Shown here: piece after piece, positions 27,701 to 42,700 of the stretch | How positions within the stretch are numbered: the first letter of the stretch is position 1 | How the letters are laid out: the number at the start of each line of letters is the position of its first letter | NCBI GenBank assembly: GCA_012934845.2 | Contig: WNNJ02003493.1 | Location: 124,001-188,000 of the forward strand | DNA length: 64,000 bases | Direction of reading: 5' to 3' | Source of the DNA: Pomphorhynchus laevis | Taxonomy: Eukaryota; Acanthocephala; Palaeacanthocephala; Echinorhynchida; Pomphorhynchidae | Notes under the pieces: model-generated | Told to the model about the DNA's origin: nothing | Databases searched by the model: none | The model's input: the letters and a program-made list of their open reading frames with translations, nothing else | Translations under genes and position numbers: made by a program

Positions 27701-30700
27701 CTATTTTAAGAAAAAGATTTACGAAAGTATAATTTCAAGCTGGAAGCTGTCTGATGATGCTACTCAAGTAATTACCATGAATAATACACGATTTCTTTTC
27801 GAACTGACGGTAGGGATCACTTTTAAACAAATTTAACAAAATTAATTTTATGTAATTTAATATATTAAAATAAATTAAAAAATAATTAATGAATTATTAA
27901 TTTAATCAATTAAATTTATAAATTAATTTAATGTAATTAATTTTTCTTTATATAACTTAAAAATTTATACGAAGAAAATTTAGTTATAAAAACTCTCTCT
28001 AATGAATAATTTACCTTAATGTTTGATAGTTTATTCAAATTTACATAAATATTTACACTTTATTCAAATTTATTAAGTATTTTTAAAAATCTATGAAGTA
28101 TTTACGAAAAAATTACATCGTGTTTAATTTTAATGTACTATTTACATTTCACATAATTATATTCATCATAAGTATATTTTAAAATTTTCCTTTGTTTTAT
28201 GTTCTTTTAAACCACTAATATTTATGATAGCCTTCAAATTATTAAACGCCTTATATTTATCAAATGTAAACTATAAAATTTATGAAATTTTAAAATTTAT
28301 AAATTTTAACTATAATTTTAAAAATGTTTCTCGTTTATAAAAAATTATTTAAAAATGTATTTTTAATTTAAAAAATTAAAGATAAAAATATTATAATTTA
28401 AAATTTTAATTATTAATAATTTTATAATTTTAAGTAGTTGATATTGCTAAAGAAATATTGGAGCTGGATCAAAGAAAGGAGGAAAATTTTATTGATATTT
28501 CGCTAACCTCCGTTAGCATCTTTTGAAAATTACAATGCTTTTATTTTAAATATATACTAATAAATTATTAATTTCTAATATTAATTTCTTATTAATATAC
28601 TAAATACAGAAAATTATTCTAAATTATAATATAATATACTAAATTATATTTATTATACTTAATTAAATATAGAAAATAAGTATAGGAAATGCAAATACCA
28701 GGCAATATCAGATATAATAATATCAGACAAACTTTGATTTTCTTAAAGGTTCTCGATAACTGCAGACAAGTGGCTCCATTGGACTGTTGAATGATTATAA
28801 AGAATTATTGGAGCTGGACCAAAGAAAATAGGATTTTTTTGAATTTCGCCAAGTTCTGTTAGCATCTTCAGAAAATTACTAAGAATTAATTGGCATTTTA
28901 TTAAAATTAATTGCTTTAAAAATTAATTGCTTAGAAAAATACTTAAATTAATTGGTAATTTTCCGAAGATGCTAACAGATCATCATTTACAAGCAAATGA
29001 GATTCATTTGAAATTGATAAATTTAAATGAATTATTTTAGTAAATCTAAAATAAGATTAAATATATTAAGATTAAAATATATTATAAGATTAAAATTATA
29101 TATATTATATATTTATAAGATTAAAATATATTTCAATTTTTGTTTAAAAGCTTAACTTTTGATTTTCTGTTGACGATTCCACCGAAAATTAAAAAGAATA
29201 AGAACATGTTCCTTACGAGGATTGTAATAATTTTTAGGATGTAGGATTATAATCTTTCATTTTTATCTATTTCTTACATTACGTTTTTTATTGCTTTGAT
29301 TTGAAGCAAATAAAACAACAGAAAATTTATTGATATCTCTTTATCGAATCTGTAAATCTTTAAATCTCTTGATATTATCGTATGGGATTACGACATGCTC
29401 AGCTCAAATGATTTGAACTGATCATAAAAATTACTGTAGATGTAATTATTGAAGATGTAATGTATTTTGAATATTATAAGATATAAGAAATCAAATCAGC
29501 TAACAGAGTTACGTAATTAAATAATTTAATATTTAATATTTTATTTAAATAATTAAATAATTGTAAATAATAAATAATCGTTATATAAATTTTATATAAT
29601 TTATATCAATTTTTTAAAATTTAAAATTGAAATTAATTAAATAAATGTTGATTTGACTTGACTCGATTATAATTCAGGTAAATTAACAGAGGTTAGCAAA
29701 ATATTAAATAAAATTCTCTCTTTTTTTGATTCAGCTCTAATAAAGCTTTGCATTCTTTTTTGATATGATTTCATAATAATTTAATTTCATTACTAATAAT
29801 TCTTTCATTAGTGGCTCAAGTTAGAAAATAAAATTAATGTTGAAATTTTGCCGATATTTTTAATTAAAGTATTTCAGTCCTTGACAATATTTTATTTTAC
29901 TAGATAAAGTCCTTGATACTTGAAACTTGGTATCAATTTGGAGGATGTAATGTTGAGGTGCCAATTGCTATTAGCTCAAGTTTTGAAACAGATTTAAGTA
30001 TACTAATAGCGATGATTTCATCACGATGTATTCAATGCTCTGATACCGTAAGTATTCGCTTATCAGATAACTTATTGCTTAATTTAAAAAACTAATTTAA
30101 TGTATTTATTAATTAAATAAATTCAATATGAAAAAAAATAAAAACAAAATTTAAGTTTACATTGATAACGTTAGAAGACCAATCCAGTGATTGATCTTAA
30201 CTCGATTTAGTAAAACAGGGGTTTTCCCGTGTTGTATCCCCGCGCTTATTCCCTGGCCGTCTGCGGTTGAACGAATAAGTTTCGTTCCAATCGCAAATAA
30301 TTTAATTTCGCAAATAATTATCAGTACAAATCGATTTTATCAAAACGAAAAGATTTAGCCTGGAATAAATAAAGGATAATTTAAACAAAGTTCAGAACAA
30401 GTAAATTAAATTTATTTTTAAATTTCGGCTAATATTTAATGCCATAATTAGGGATATTGTAAAGTTTTTTCGATACTTGAAATTATTCAAATATAAGTAT
30501 ATTAGGATGCATATGCGAATATAAATGCTAATTAAAGAACTTCTACCAGCTACTGATCTACTTAAACCTTCAATAGTACTAGCTTGAAATTAAAAATATT
30601 TCTTTTGTTAGGATAATATATGTATATTATATATATCATTTTCAGATATGTATCTGCCATGACAAGATAAGGGCTTTAATAAATGCGTAATCAAGTTTTT

Positions 30701-33700
30701 TTTTATAGTAGCTAACTCTTATGCAGATATGTCATGATAATGTATTATCTCATAATTTCGGCTAGCCAAAAATTATATGGAGAAGGCTAAAATTTCAAAG
30801 TTATTATTTGCTTGTTTAAATTAACAATTAAACAATTTCTCTTTCAATGTATATCTTATTTTACCTCTGTCGATTAATTGAAGGTTAAAATTTTTTGTTA
30901 TTATTTGCTTTCCAATTTCTATCTTATTTTATCTCAATCGATTAATTTAAAGTTAACATTTCAAATTTTATTTTTTTATTTAAATTAACAATTATACAAT
31001 TACTTTTTCAATGTCTAAATTATTTTATCTTTGCTGATTAATTTAAAGTTAAGATTTTGTTGTACCTTTTAAAATATTTGTAATCTGCTACTTTTCACCA
31101 GCATCTAATTACAGTCTCATTGTTATTGTTGAATTTTAATTATTTTTAGAAAATCCGCGAACGTCTTAATAAATCCGTCTCTTATTTTTTATATGGACTT
31201 ATGCAAATACTCAATCAAAACACAGTTAGCAATTTAATATACATATATTTTGAAAAGGTAATTTAAAATGCAATTTTATTTTTAGAGATTAAACAAATTG
31301 TTTCTTCACAAATAAATTTCATAACTTAATAATAGAAGCTATATTTTTAACTATAAATGAACATCATAGAGAAAATATTAATAATATGCTTGAAACTGAG
31401 GATAATTATTTCCGTTGAATGATACTTTAATCTATGCACATTAACGCTACAGTGTTATAACTACAATTCAAAAAGTCTGAATTCTTCCAGGTTGTACGTT
31501 TTTCAATTTTCTAAAACGTCGATAAATAATTTTTTGTCGTGTTGGTAAAATATCATTTAAAATGATTTATCATTTAAATGTAACAATATTTGTTACATTT
31601 TCCTATCGGAAAATGAAATTATATTTTATAACATTGAATATATTTCTTTATTTTTATTGAATAAACTATTTTTAATTTATCGGAATAGCAAGAGCTTACG
31701 AAATAGGTGTATTTTGGAATAAAATTAATTTTCCCGTTTGCTTGATATATTTCATTGTTTATTCTGCATTTGATAAAACTTTTAATTTATCGTGCTTTTA
31801 ATTTACAAAACGATAAAACGAAATAAATAAATATTTATCAGTAGCTCAGTGTTTGATAATTTACATTTACCAGTGAGCTTTAGCGAGTTAAATACATGTA
31901 TAATATCGCACAAATATAATGATTACATTAGTAATAAGTAATAAATGCATAACACACTATGCCTCAGAATTAAGATTATGCAATCCATATCATCTTAAAT
32001 TAAACAATCTAATTTAATTAATCTGATTCAAATGTTAAGTGGTTATCAAATATTAAGAATTATTTAAATACTAAGTGATTATTTTTATAAAGCAAATTAG
32101 TATCTAAATTCACCATACAAATTACAAATAATTATTAGAGCTGGATCAAAGAAAGACGAAATTATTTTTGATATTTCCCTAACTTCTGCTAGCGTCTTCA
32201 GTCAATTTTCTGAAGATGCTAACTGAAGTTAGCGAGATATTAAAAATAATTTCGTCTATCCTTTGATCCAGCTTCAATAATTATTTATCAATAATAGATC
32301 ATTATTGACTATTTAAAATAAAAATTACATTTATTAGAGTATTCCACCGAGTTAAAATAAAATTAATTTATCCGTTATTTAAAAAGAAATAAATGGATAT
32401 TTTCAATACCTGTATTAAAAGCAAAGGATTTCACGTGTCGTAAAAAGAACGTACAGTAATCGAATTTTGGTTTCTGGCAAAACAATATAATTATTAAAGT
32501 TAATTACTGGGTAGTTACGAAACGGGTAAATGAATAAATGAATTAGCAAATATAAATAAAATCTAAGCAATTCAAACATTCAAAGTGAAAATATAAGAGT
32601 TTGCGCAGAATTCAGCTATCAATAATCGAGACTAGACTAGTAATACGCATTCTGCAGATTCTTAAATTAGACGCTTAATAGACAAATAGGAAATATCAAG
32701 GTAAATAGATTGTAATCTTATTATGTTGCACATCCGACATATGCCGTGTGTGCAACAAATTATAGAAAAATCTGTTCCAGAAATGAGGCGAATTTTGGTT
32801 TCCGGCAACACTATATAATTAATAATCAAATTACTGGGTATTAACGAGTTTTGGAATAAAACTAATTCCTTCGTTCCTGTTTAAATTTATAAAATATATT
32901 TATTTAAAAGTTATTTTTTAGTTATTTAAAAGTTACTTAAGAGTATATTTATTTAAAAGTTATCTTTTAGTTAATAATTATTAACTGAAATGTCATTGTC
33001 TGTCAATACAAGATGACAGACACATACTGCGAATGAATGAGATTATCTCAAAATGTTTGGAAAGATAAAATTATATAAAATATGTTTCTAGTAATAACTT
33101 TGTATTCATATGCAAAAAGCTTCATTCTGTGTCCTAAAATGTTTTATCAAACTTTGGTCATTGATATTTCACTTTTAGCCTAAAACCTTTACCTTTCCAT
33201 ATCCGTAGATCTTTCGTTGATAATATAATTTTTCTAATAAAAGTTTTTTTAATTAATAATTATTTTATTATTATACTTCTGAATGTATCTTTAACTGGGA
33301 TACGCAATGCCTCTAAGACAGAACAAATAGTGAACTTCACATTCACTAATGTTGGTTTCCGCTTAATCGAATTTAATGCATTTGCACATTCTTAAAGGCT
33401 ATAACTTATTATGAGTTGTAGAGTGAAAGGCATCTAATAATGGAAAACAAATACAATGCCGACCTTCTGTGACGAAAATAATTGAACTACTGAAATGTCA
33501 ATAAAATAAGCAAAAAAGAGATTAAAGAAGATATTCAATACTACATATTGAATATTCCAAATTAGTAGGAATTTATTACAAAAATTTAACAATTTATTTA
33601 AACAATTTATTTAAACAATTTATATGTAGTAATTTCTATTAAATTATAAAATATTGAGTTAATAAAAAATATTTAAACAATTGTTTGTTTTTGGCTCTAA

Positions 33701-36700
33701 CATCGTATTTGTCAGTTAAAATACATATTTAGTTGGAAGGAAGTGTGAACTTGAATACTGAGTGTTTGACAATCATTTGCTCAAATCCTGCCATTATGGA
33801 ATTGAATAAATCCACTATAACTCAACAATGCACAAATGGATTTATAATTTTGAAGTTACGAGAATCTTTCTTTAAGGAACAATCTAAAGTGGCAACCATG
33901 TAAACCTAGATACTTTTTGTTATTGCTAAAAATACATTTTTAGAACAACATTGAATATATTAACATGCATGTTGTATACGCAAGAAAGGCTTGCCCGCTC
34001 AACTACGCAATCAGCTTTGACAGATATTGCTCAATCAATTTTTGACCTTGTGGTAGACATTTTTAATGAAATCACAGTTGCAAATGGTAGGTTCTGATTT
34101 GAAGAGCATTCTTTGCATTTTGTTAAATCATTTTATAAATTTTAGTAAATTTTATAAAATGATATAAGAAGTAATTTAGAAGGTAATTAGAATTTAGAAG
34201 GTAATTAAAGGTAATTTTATCCTAATTATAACTCACTTTTTTAAGCTTTATAGAATATGAATTTGTTCATAACTGTTTAAAAAATAAATCTAAATTGTAT
34301 AAAGATATGAAATATTTCAATACATATATGATATATGTGTATTTAACTCTAATAATTTTTATTCTATAAGCGAACAAATTTATCCAAGTAGCCTCATTCT
34401 TAATAAAACCAATATTAATGATAAAGAAGGTGTATATCTAGGTATGAACATTAAATTAACATCAATTAAAACTACTTTTAATTTATATCGTAAAGATGGC
34501 ATATTTCAATTTACAAAAAAAACATATTTTTGCATGAGCATCCATGTATACCATAGAAAATTCAATATAATACATTAAATAATGAAATTTTAAGAATTGC
34601 AATAATTTGTAAAACTATAAAAAATGCACTCAAACAGAAAATAGTAAAATATATAAATCAACACAATGATATTAATTATAATTTATATTATATTATAAAT
34701 ATAATATAATATATATTATATTATATGATATTAATTATAAATTTTAGTTCTCAATTGGAACTTTTTATGGATAATAATAAAATGATTCAATAAAATTGTT
34801 ATGGATAATAAATAATATACTTTGTATTAGAATAAAATTCTTGATAATCAAATTTCATCAGAGAAAATAAGTCATTAGCATTTATTTCGTCCCTCTGTTG
34901 TGTCGAGGAATAGGGGCCGAAACCTGATAAACTATTTGTTACAATCATTTGCCCAATGATCTTAATTATATCTTAATTAATAATTAATTAATAATCTTAA
35001 TTAATTTTTATAAAATAAATTCAACACAATAATTATAAATTTTAGTTCTGAATCGGAACTTATGGATAATAAATAATATACTTTGTATGAGAAATATTCG
35101 TCTTCGTCCCCTCTACTATGTTGTATCGAGGAATGGTGGCCGAATCATGTTCCAGTTGATGTCCAATGATCTTAATTGCCTTGCATTTTATTTAATAAAT
35201 AAAAATTTTATAATAAATCTGTTGAAATTTAAGTTGTAAAAATTAAATAAATATTAAATAAATAAAAAATTAAATAAACATTTTTGAATAAAAATTTAAA
35301 CAACAGCTTAAGATTTAATTTATCCCAAGATAAAATGAATTTTTCTGTTTTTACGCATTTTGTACAAAATGCGTAAACGTATTTGATATATTTATTAGCT
35401 TTTTATTTTATAAATTAAAGAAAACATCCCTACTTAAGTTCTAGTTTTTAAGAAACATTTTTAACAAACTTTAAACTTTAAATTTTTATTTAATCATTAA
35501 ATTTTCATTAACTTTTGTAAAATTGCTGTTGTGAATAGCTGCCTCGAATTATTGAATATCAGCGCAAATATAATATTAGAGTAATATCATAAATTATAAT
35601 ATAAGAGAGTAATCAGCACAGAGATATAAATATCAGCGCACAGTTAAACTGCCCTGATATTTTCCGATATGCAGTCAAATCATTCTTTATTATATTTAAT
35701 ACTGGTGTCATTACTGAATTTGTGAAATTCATTATATTGAAGGTGAAATTCATTACATCGTAGACCCACCAATCGAGAGAATCAAAGTTCAAATCTTAAA
35801 GTGCAAATAAGAATAACCGATGGAGTTTCAATAGAAATGATCTTATGCAAATCATATCGCTTAATATCTTGTGTTGTTGGAAATGAATTCAGTGTAATGT
35901 AAAGAGATCATGATAGCTTATGCATTGACCAATCTGGTGTGAAGCATAAAACGAGTTTGACGAATTCCATCTCTTAGCTTCAAATATGATTTGGCTGATC
36001 ATTGTCATACCACTGATCATGACAGATTTTTTTAAACTTCCTGTTATTTTATCATACAAATCAAATCTTACTAAACATTGTACAATCAAATAAAATTTAA
36101 AAATGAGTTTTAATTATTTTTGCTAAAATGCATTCTACACTTTATAATATCACGTTAGATAATTTTTCGAAAACTTCCTTTGTTTAGCAGCTAAACCTAA
36201 ATTTGTATTGTTTTGTGCTTTCACAAGTGGCAAGAGTTTATTTCTACTCGAATGAAATTCTTATTTGTCTAATTTTTCTAAATTTTACTTTTTTCTTTTC
36301 ACAGAGGAAAAGGATACTGTAAAAATTGGTGTTGAGCCAACTCAAATGTGTGATTTAGACCCAAATACTGATAAGGTATTTAAAAAAATCTTTTGAACAT
36401 TTAGATATAATTTAGATGATACAATCCTTGATTCTAATCATGTTAGGATTTTTTATTTATTATATCGTTGTGAGGGATTAATTACTTTAGAAAAATCATC
36501 GAATTTTAAAATAAAGGATTATTCATTTCTTGTGATTAGACTTTGTCATATACATTGAAGCAAATAATATCGTCTATTGCTTACTTAGGATATACTAGAA
36601 ATCGATAATTGTTGACTTATAAATGCTTGTTTTTAAACAAGCATTAATATTTATTTTTTCTTACTTAGAAATCGATTGACTTATCAACAAATCGATTGTT

Positions 36701-39700
36701 TGTGTTTAATTTTCGAATATAGCGGTTTAATTATTAAATATTAATTATTAATATTTAATTATTAAATATTATCGTTAATTATTATCGTTAAGGATTAAGA
36801 GCATAAAATTTAAAATTTTACTTTGGAATTAATGCAGCGTGCTGTTTTTATTATTTTGTAAAGAATTGAATGTTTGTTCTATGAATCAGTATAGCTAATT
36901 CAAGTTATCATGTTTCTGGGACTAATCTTTTTTGAACTTTGGATTAATAAGTAATTATATAAAGAACTTTTATATGCAAAATACTTCTTTATGCAATTTA
37001 TATGTATATAAAGAAATGCTATTGCTTAATTACCCCCGTAATTAATTATTTTATTAAATAATTTTTGTTATAAATTTGCTGTTATAAAAAGTATTAACTA
37101 TAAGTAACAGAGGGAATAGAATTTTTATTGATATCAAATTTTTTATAACTAACTGCTATCATCAGGATAAAATTATATAAGACATTTTTAAAAAGTTGAT
37201 AGATATACGATGATTACCATATTGCATAATCATATAATCCTACAACCATATGGCATGTTATAGATAATTCCTTAAAAATATGTCTTTTAATTTAAATAAA
37301 ATCAACGTAAAGAAATATGACCACTATTCGCAATGTACATTGCTATTCGGGTTCACAATTAGAAACCCTGTTTTAACTTAGCAGTTTCTAAGTAGCTGAA
37401 TTCATTTTTAGTTTAAAATTCATGGTTTGATAATAAATATACTCCGTAAATCTTAACATTCGTAATATAAATAAAATCTAACTAAAGAAATCTAGCAACT
37501 CATCGCGATGCATATTGCTTCATGTCGACAATTTTAAATCCATTTTAACTTAGTGTTTTCTATAGCAGTTGAATTTTCAAGTTAAATATCAATGATTTGA
37601 TAGCTAATATATTCTGTAAATTGAATCTGAAATTGAATCAAATCTGAAAATTAATCTTAACTTAAAAAATGCATATTTTAACGTGAAAACAATTTACATA
37701 AAGAAATATTAACTGATCAAAGGAGAGAATAAATAGAATTCTTATTAAAATCGAATTTTCGATAGCTAATTATAATATAATCATCAGGATAAAATTATTA
37801 ATACAGTTTTTAAAAATTGATAGTTATATGATGATTACAATATCGCAGAAGTTTAAACGTTTAGTTGTGCCTTTTTTCGTCAAAACATCGAACTGAAATT
37901 CACAATAAACAACAAAATGAACAAAATACAACAATATTGATAAAAAACAAAAGCAATAACAATGATAAAATAAACAATATTCAAGACAAAATTAATTTTA
38001 GAATTGAATTATAAACACTTAATAATTTTATATATTGATTAAACTACAAATTGCACTTCCAAAAATTATTAATTATTTATAATTAATTATTTTAATTTTA
38101 TTTAGCATTATTTTAATTTATAAAAATGTTAAATACGTAGACTCAGTTAACTGATCTGATTTAATATCGTTACTACATATTAACTGATCAAAGAAGAGAG
38201 TGAATATAATTTTTGTTAAAATCAAATTTTTGATAGATAATTGCTATCCATTAGGATAAAATTTTATAAAACAGTTTTAAGGCATTGCTAGTTATATGAA
38301 GATTACCATATCGCATAAGGTCAAACGATTATTTGTGCCTGTCTATTTTTCATCAAAACATCAAACTTAAATTTACAATGAACAGCAAAATGAACAAAAT
38401 ACAACAATGGAGATGAAAAACAAAAGCGATAACAATGACAAAAGAAACACTATTCAAGACAAAATTAATATTAGATAAATAAACATTAAATAATTTTAAA
38501 TAAAGAATAAATAATTTAAATAACTTCTAAAATATTTGTTTTTAAATCAATATCGGGTTTATTATTAATCAGATCAGCTAACCTAGTCTACGTATTTTAT
38601 AACAAAGATAAATAATTATAAATAATAAATAATTATATAAGATTTTATACAACTTATGTTTATATAACGATATAATTTATAATAAAAATTTAAAATAAAA
38701 TTTTATTTTTATGAATTGATTAATAATTAATATATGATGTGTCAGAATAAAGATTAGAAGTCATCAAGAAGAAACGTCAATGTTATCAGGTTTAATTTGC
38801 TCCTATTCTTCGACCTAACATAACAGCGGTGGCAAATACATTCTAATGACGCATTTTCTGTTTTGAAACTATTTTATTTTTATATATTTATATTGATGCT
38901 GCTATCATCAGCCTTAACAATTTGTACATTTTGTTTCTAATTATACAATATAAAGATAAATTAGTGTTTTATTGATTCTACTCTAATATTTTAAATAAAA
39001 AATATGAATCAATATTAGTTATTTTTTTTTATCTTAAGAATGTGATGAAATCTGCATTGACATTACAACTATGGGTTTTTAAATACATTGACAGTAACGT
39101 GCTATTTGATAAATTGACTAGCCTTTGCTTCTGTAACAAGATACATGTCATTTCGTTTGCTGCTGAAACTGCAATCTCAATATTCGAATTCAATTCAAAT
39201 AAGTATAAGGTAAAATTTTTATTTTTGAATTTGATTGTCATTTACATTATCACGTCGACATTATGCAATTGCAAATAATTGCAATTAGTTGGTTAAATGA
39301 AAATATTTAAAAAATAAAAAAAATCCAAATTGAAGTTTGAATTTTAATTTTAATTTGAATTCAAATTTAAATTTATCCAAATTTAAATTTGATTAAATAA
39401 TACAAAATAGTATTGAAAGCAATATTGCACTATCGAACAGGAATTGTAGCGTATTGTGCTGTAAACTTAAGAATTTTTAAAGATAGCCATTTGACCGCAA
39501 AAATTGCAAATTCAGTAATATCTTTATTGGTCATTGGTCATCCACTTAGACCTTAATCGCAACGAGTGAATAAGTAAGACATTAAAAGACCATTTATCAC
39601 TAGTTTTATTTTAAGCTATTTTAATTGTTAATCACCTATCAAATTTACTCGAGGTAAGGTATATTATTCTTAATAGGTGTCTCCAATTGTCATTAGATTG

Positions 39701-42700
39701 TAAATAAGGCGAGGAGATATTATTCTTTATTATACAATTTAGATTCAATATTTCGGTGGCACGTGGGCACACCATTATCAAGGATTATTTAATTGTAAGT
39801 ATTAATATCTAAGACAATTTTTTTATTGTTGAAGGTTTTATTGCTTTTTGTATTATTAGGTAATTATTGATTCAGAGGGCCTTTTACTCTTCAGGAGTTG
39901 GGATATGTAAAATATTACAACTTCTGATACTAATTGTATTCATAATTCGTATCAACAACTTTGCCATTTGCATAGTTAAGGTTTTTCAGTAATTTTATTT
40001 ATTCATTTCGCATACAATTAGAGACGATAAGGGGACGTTAAAATTGCCATACGCCTCCATATTCCTGTCTAATGAGTAACGATCTCTAAACGCTTTCAAT
40101 TTAATAATTTAATTAGCCTTTCAATTTACAAAACATTCCTTGAGTATCGGTGAGTTATTCACATTATATGTTCACATTATATAAAGTGTGAGTTGATTTA
40201 ATAAACACGTTTATATTTGCTACAGCGATACTACCAGCGACTAGAATAATCGGCTGCGTTATCATCTGTAGCTATTTATTTTATAGGATTAACGTGCAAA
40301 TCTTGCAAGAACAGGTTCCTCATAGGTTTCGTGTTCGGCCTTCATTTGATAACATACCAATGTTATCACTATGTATCTTAGCGGCTGGGTATAACTTATG
40401 ATCACACCAGGTGGCTAACAACTCTGCCTCAAAGATTGGAATATCATATGGTAATTCATATGTGTAGCATTCCCTTTCCGTCACCTTATTTCCAATCGGT
40501 GACTGGGTAGAATCTGCAAAGATATTTTTATGGGATACTCTAGTAGATACAGGAACCGTCAGGGGCTCTTTATCAATGAGTCACTCTAAGAATCAAGATT
40601 GCCAAGAATCGCTTGGTATAGAGGTTTATGCGCAGTGGAAAATATAGGTAGATAGTAGTTAATCAAATCTCTCAGACGCATGTTCTGGAGACTATTTATT
40701 GATGATTTCGGTATCATCAAATACGCTACGGCCTCTCGAAAACGAAATAGGCAATCCGAGGTAATCTGAACCCCAGATTTTGACCAATCACCCCCGAGAT
40801 ATGTAATTTTACTGCACGGTCTAAGGATGCACTTCTCTTGATTAAGAGAGATTTTCACGTCTAAAAAGAGCTGGAAGCTTATTGACTGTTTTGCCTAAGA
40901 AGTCTTTTGAGTCATGTAACAGAACCATATCGTTTTGATCAACATAAATTTCCATATTATATTTTTATTTAGAATATTTGTTTAAAAGCTAATGACATTG
41001 ACAGCTCAAGGTCAACGCTAACTAACGTTGACGACATTCTATATCGTTGTATTAGGATTACCGTCATTCAACGAAGTTAAATCTAGAAGTTAAATACGCA
41101 CATATTATGTACTAAAATTAAGAATTTTCTCAAGATAGAGTGAGACCATTCTGTATGAATTACGTTAGTAATCGTTTAAGCCAGACGCGGCGAAACAACG
41201 AATATTAAAAAAGTATTAAATAAATATTAAATAAGCTACAAAACGGCCGGGTTGCTGGTATTAATTAATGTCAGATACTTTAAAAGCCACAGTGTTTGAA
41301 GTTAAAGAAATAAAATCACTTAAGTGATTAATGTTTTTAAAAATATATTGTAGAAAAATAAATATAAAAACGTAAATATTTTAATTTTATATTAATATAT
41401 TAATCTTATATTAATCAATTCATCTACAATCAATCGATGCTTAATTCGCTAATTAATCATTGATTGACAAACTTTGAAATACAGGAAATTTGCTTCCACA
41501 AAAGGTACTTTGCTCTTAATATGCTATCTATAAAAAATACGAAACACCACACTTTTTTTGACAAGTTGTTTTCTTTTTTCGATCAAAACAAAACATAATG
41601 TTCTAAGTTTTCAGTAAATATTAAAAGTTAATTTATGTTGTCCCTTGATCCCAGTTCTGTTCATAATTTTCATAAATAGAATATCGAGACAGGTAACTTT
41701 GACGATAATGGGATTCTAACTTGGTTTCGTCAATATATTATCACTGCTTTTGCATACCGATTTTGTATTTTTTTCTAATAAGAGAATTATGGGTTATCGA
41801 TTCAATATCAAGATGTTTGTCTGTGAATCGAACTTTTAAAAATCGTCTTACTTCTCAAATTGTTTACTGTGCTAATCTGAGTGGAAAACAATAATTTTCT
41901 GTAAATATGAATAAATATACGAATTAATATATTTATATTTGCCCAGTATGAACAAATCTACTGAGATCATCTGAGGTACGCCTATATTACGTTCCTGTCC
42001 ATATTTCTAAACCAAACATAGCAGCAGGGATACATATAATGTATAGATGCCTGTATTGATATACCGATCTGCTTAGCTAATGCAGTTTAGATATTCATCA
42101 TGTGTATCTGTCAGGGTAAAGAATGAATTTAGCAGCAAAACTCGATTTACCAATCGATATTTTTATCGATCATCATTGATCATAATTTTGAGTAATAACG
42201 GACAAATAGGATTTTGTGTACAACCCATCGAAATGAGTTTTCTTTGCTACATTGCCGGAGTAATTCTTTGAGGTAAAATTCCGTTATTCATGATAAATTC
42301 TTTAAAATCGACCTCTACGTTTCGACCATTATAAACTAGGTTTCTTATCCTTTCTTGATTGATTTTAATTGATCTGAAAAAGTTGCAAATTAATATATTT
42401 AAAATAATATTGAACGAGCCATTCCTCGACAACCGGTGATTAGTGTGTATATTTTTTGATATTTTTTAATCGCGTGTTTTTCTTTAATTTTATAGGCAAA
42501 GCGAAATGCTGATACTGATGGGAACGATTTGAATAAAACAGGTAATTTTTTATTTTTCCAATGAATTTATTTACGATGAAATTTGGACATTTTAATTATT
42601 GAATTCAACACTTGTTGAATTTAATTTGCATTTAATTGTTGAATTAAACGGGATTTTGATGTGTAACTGCCAAACTTTAGGCAAGTCACATCATAAAAAA

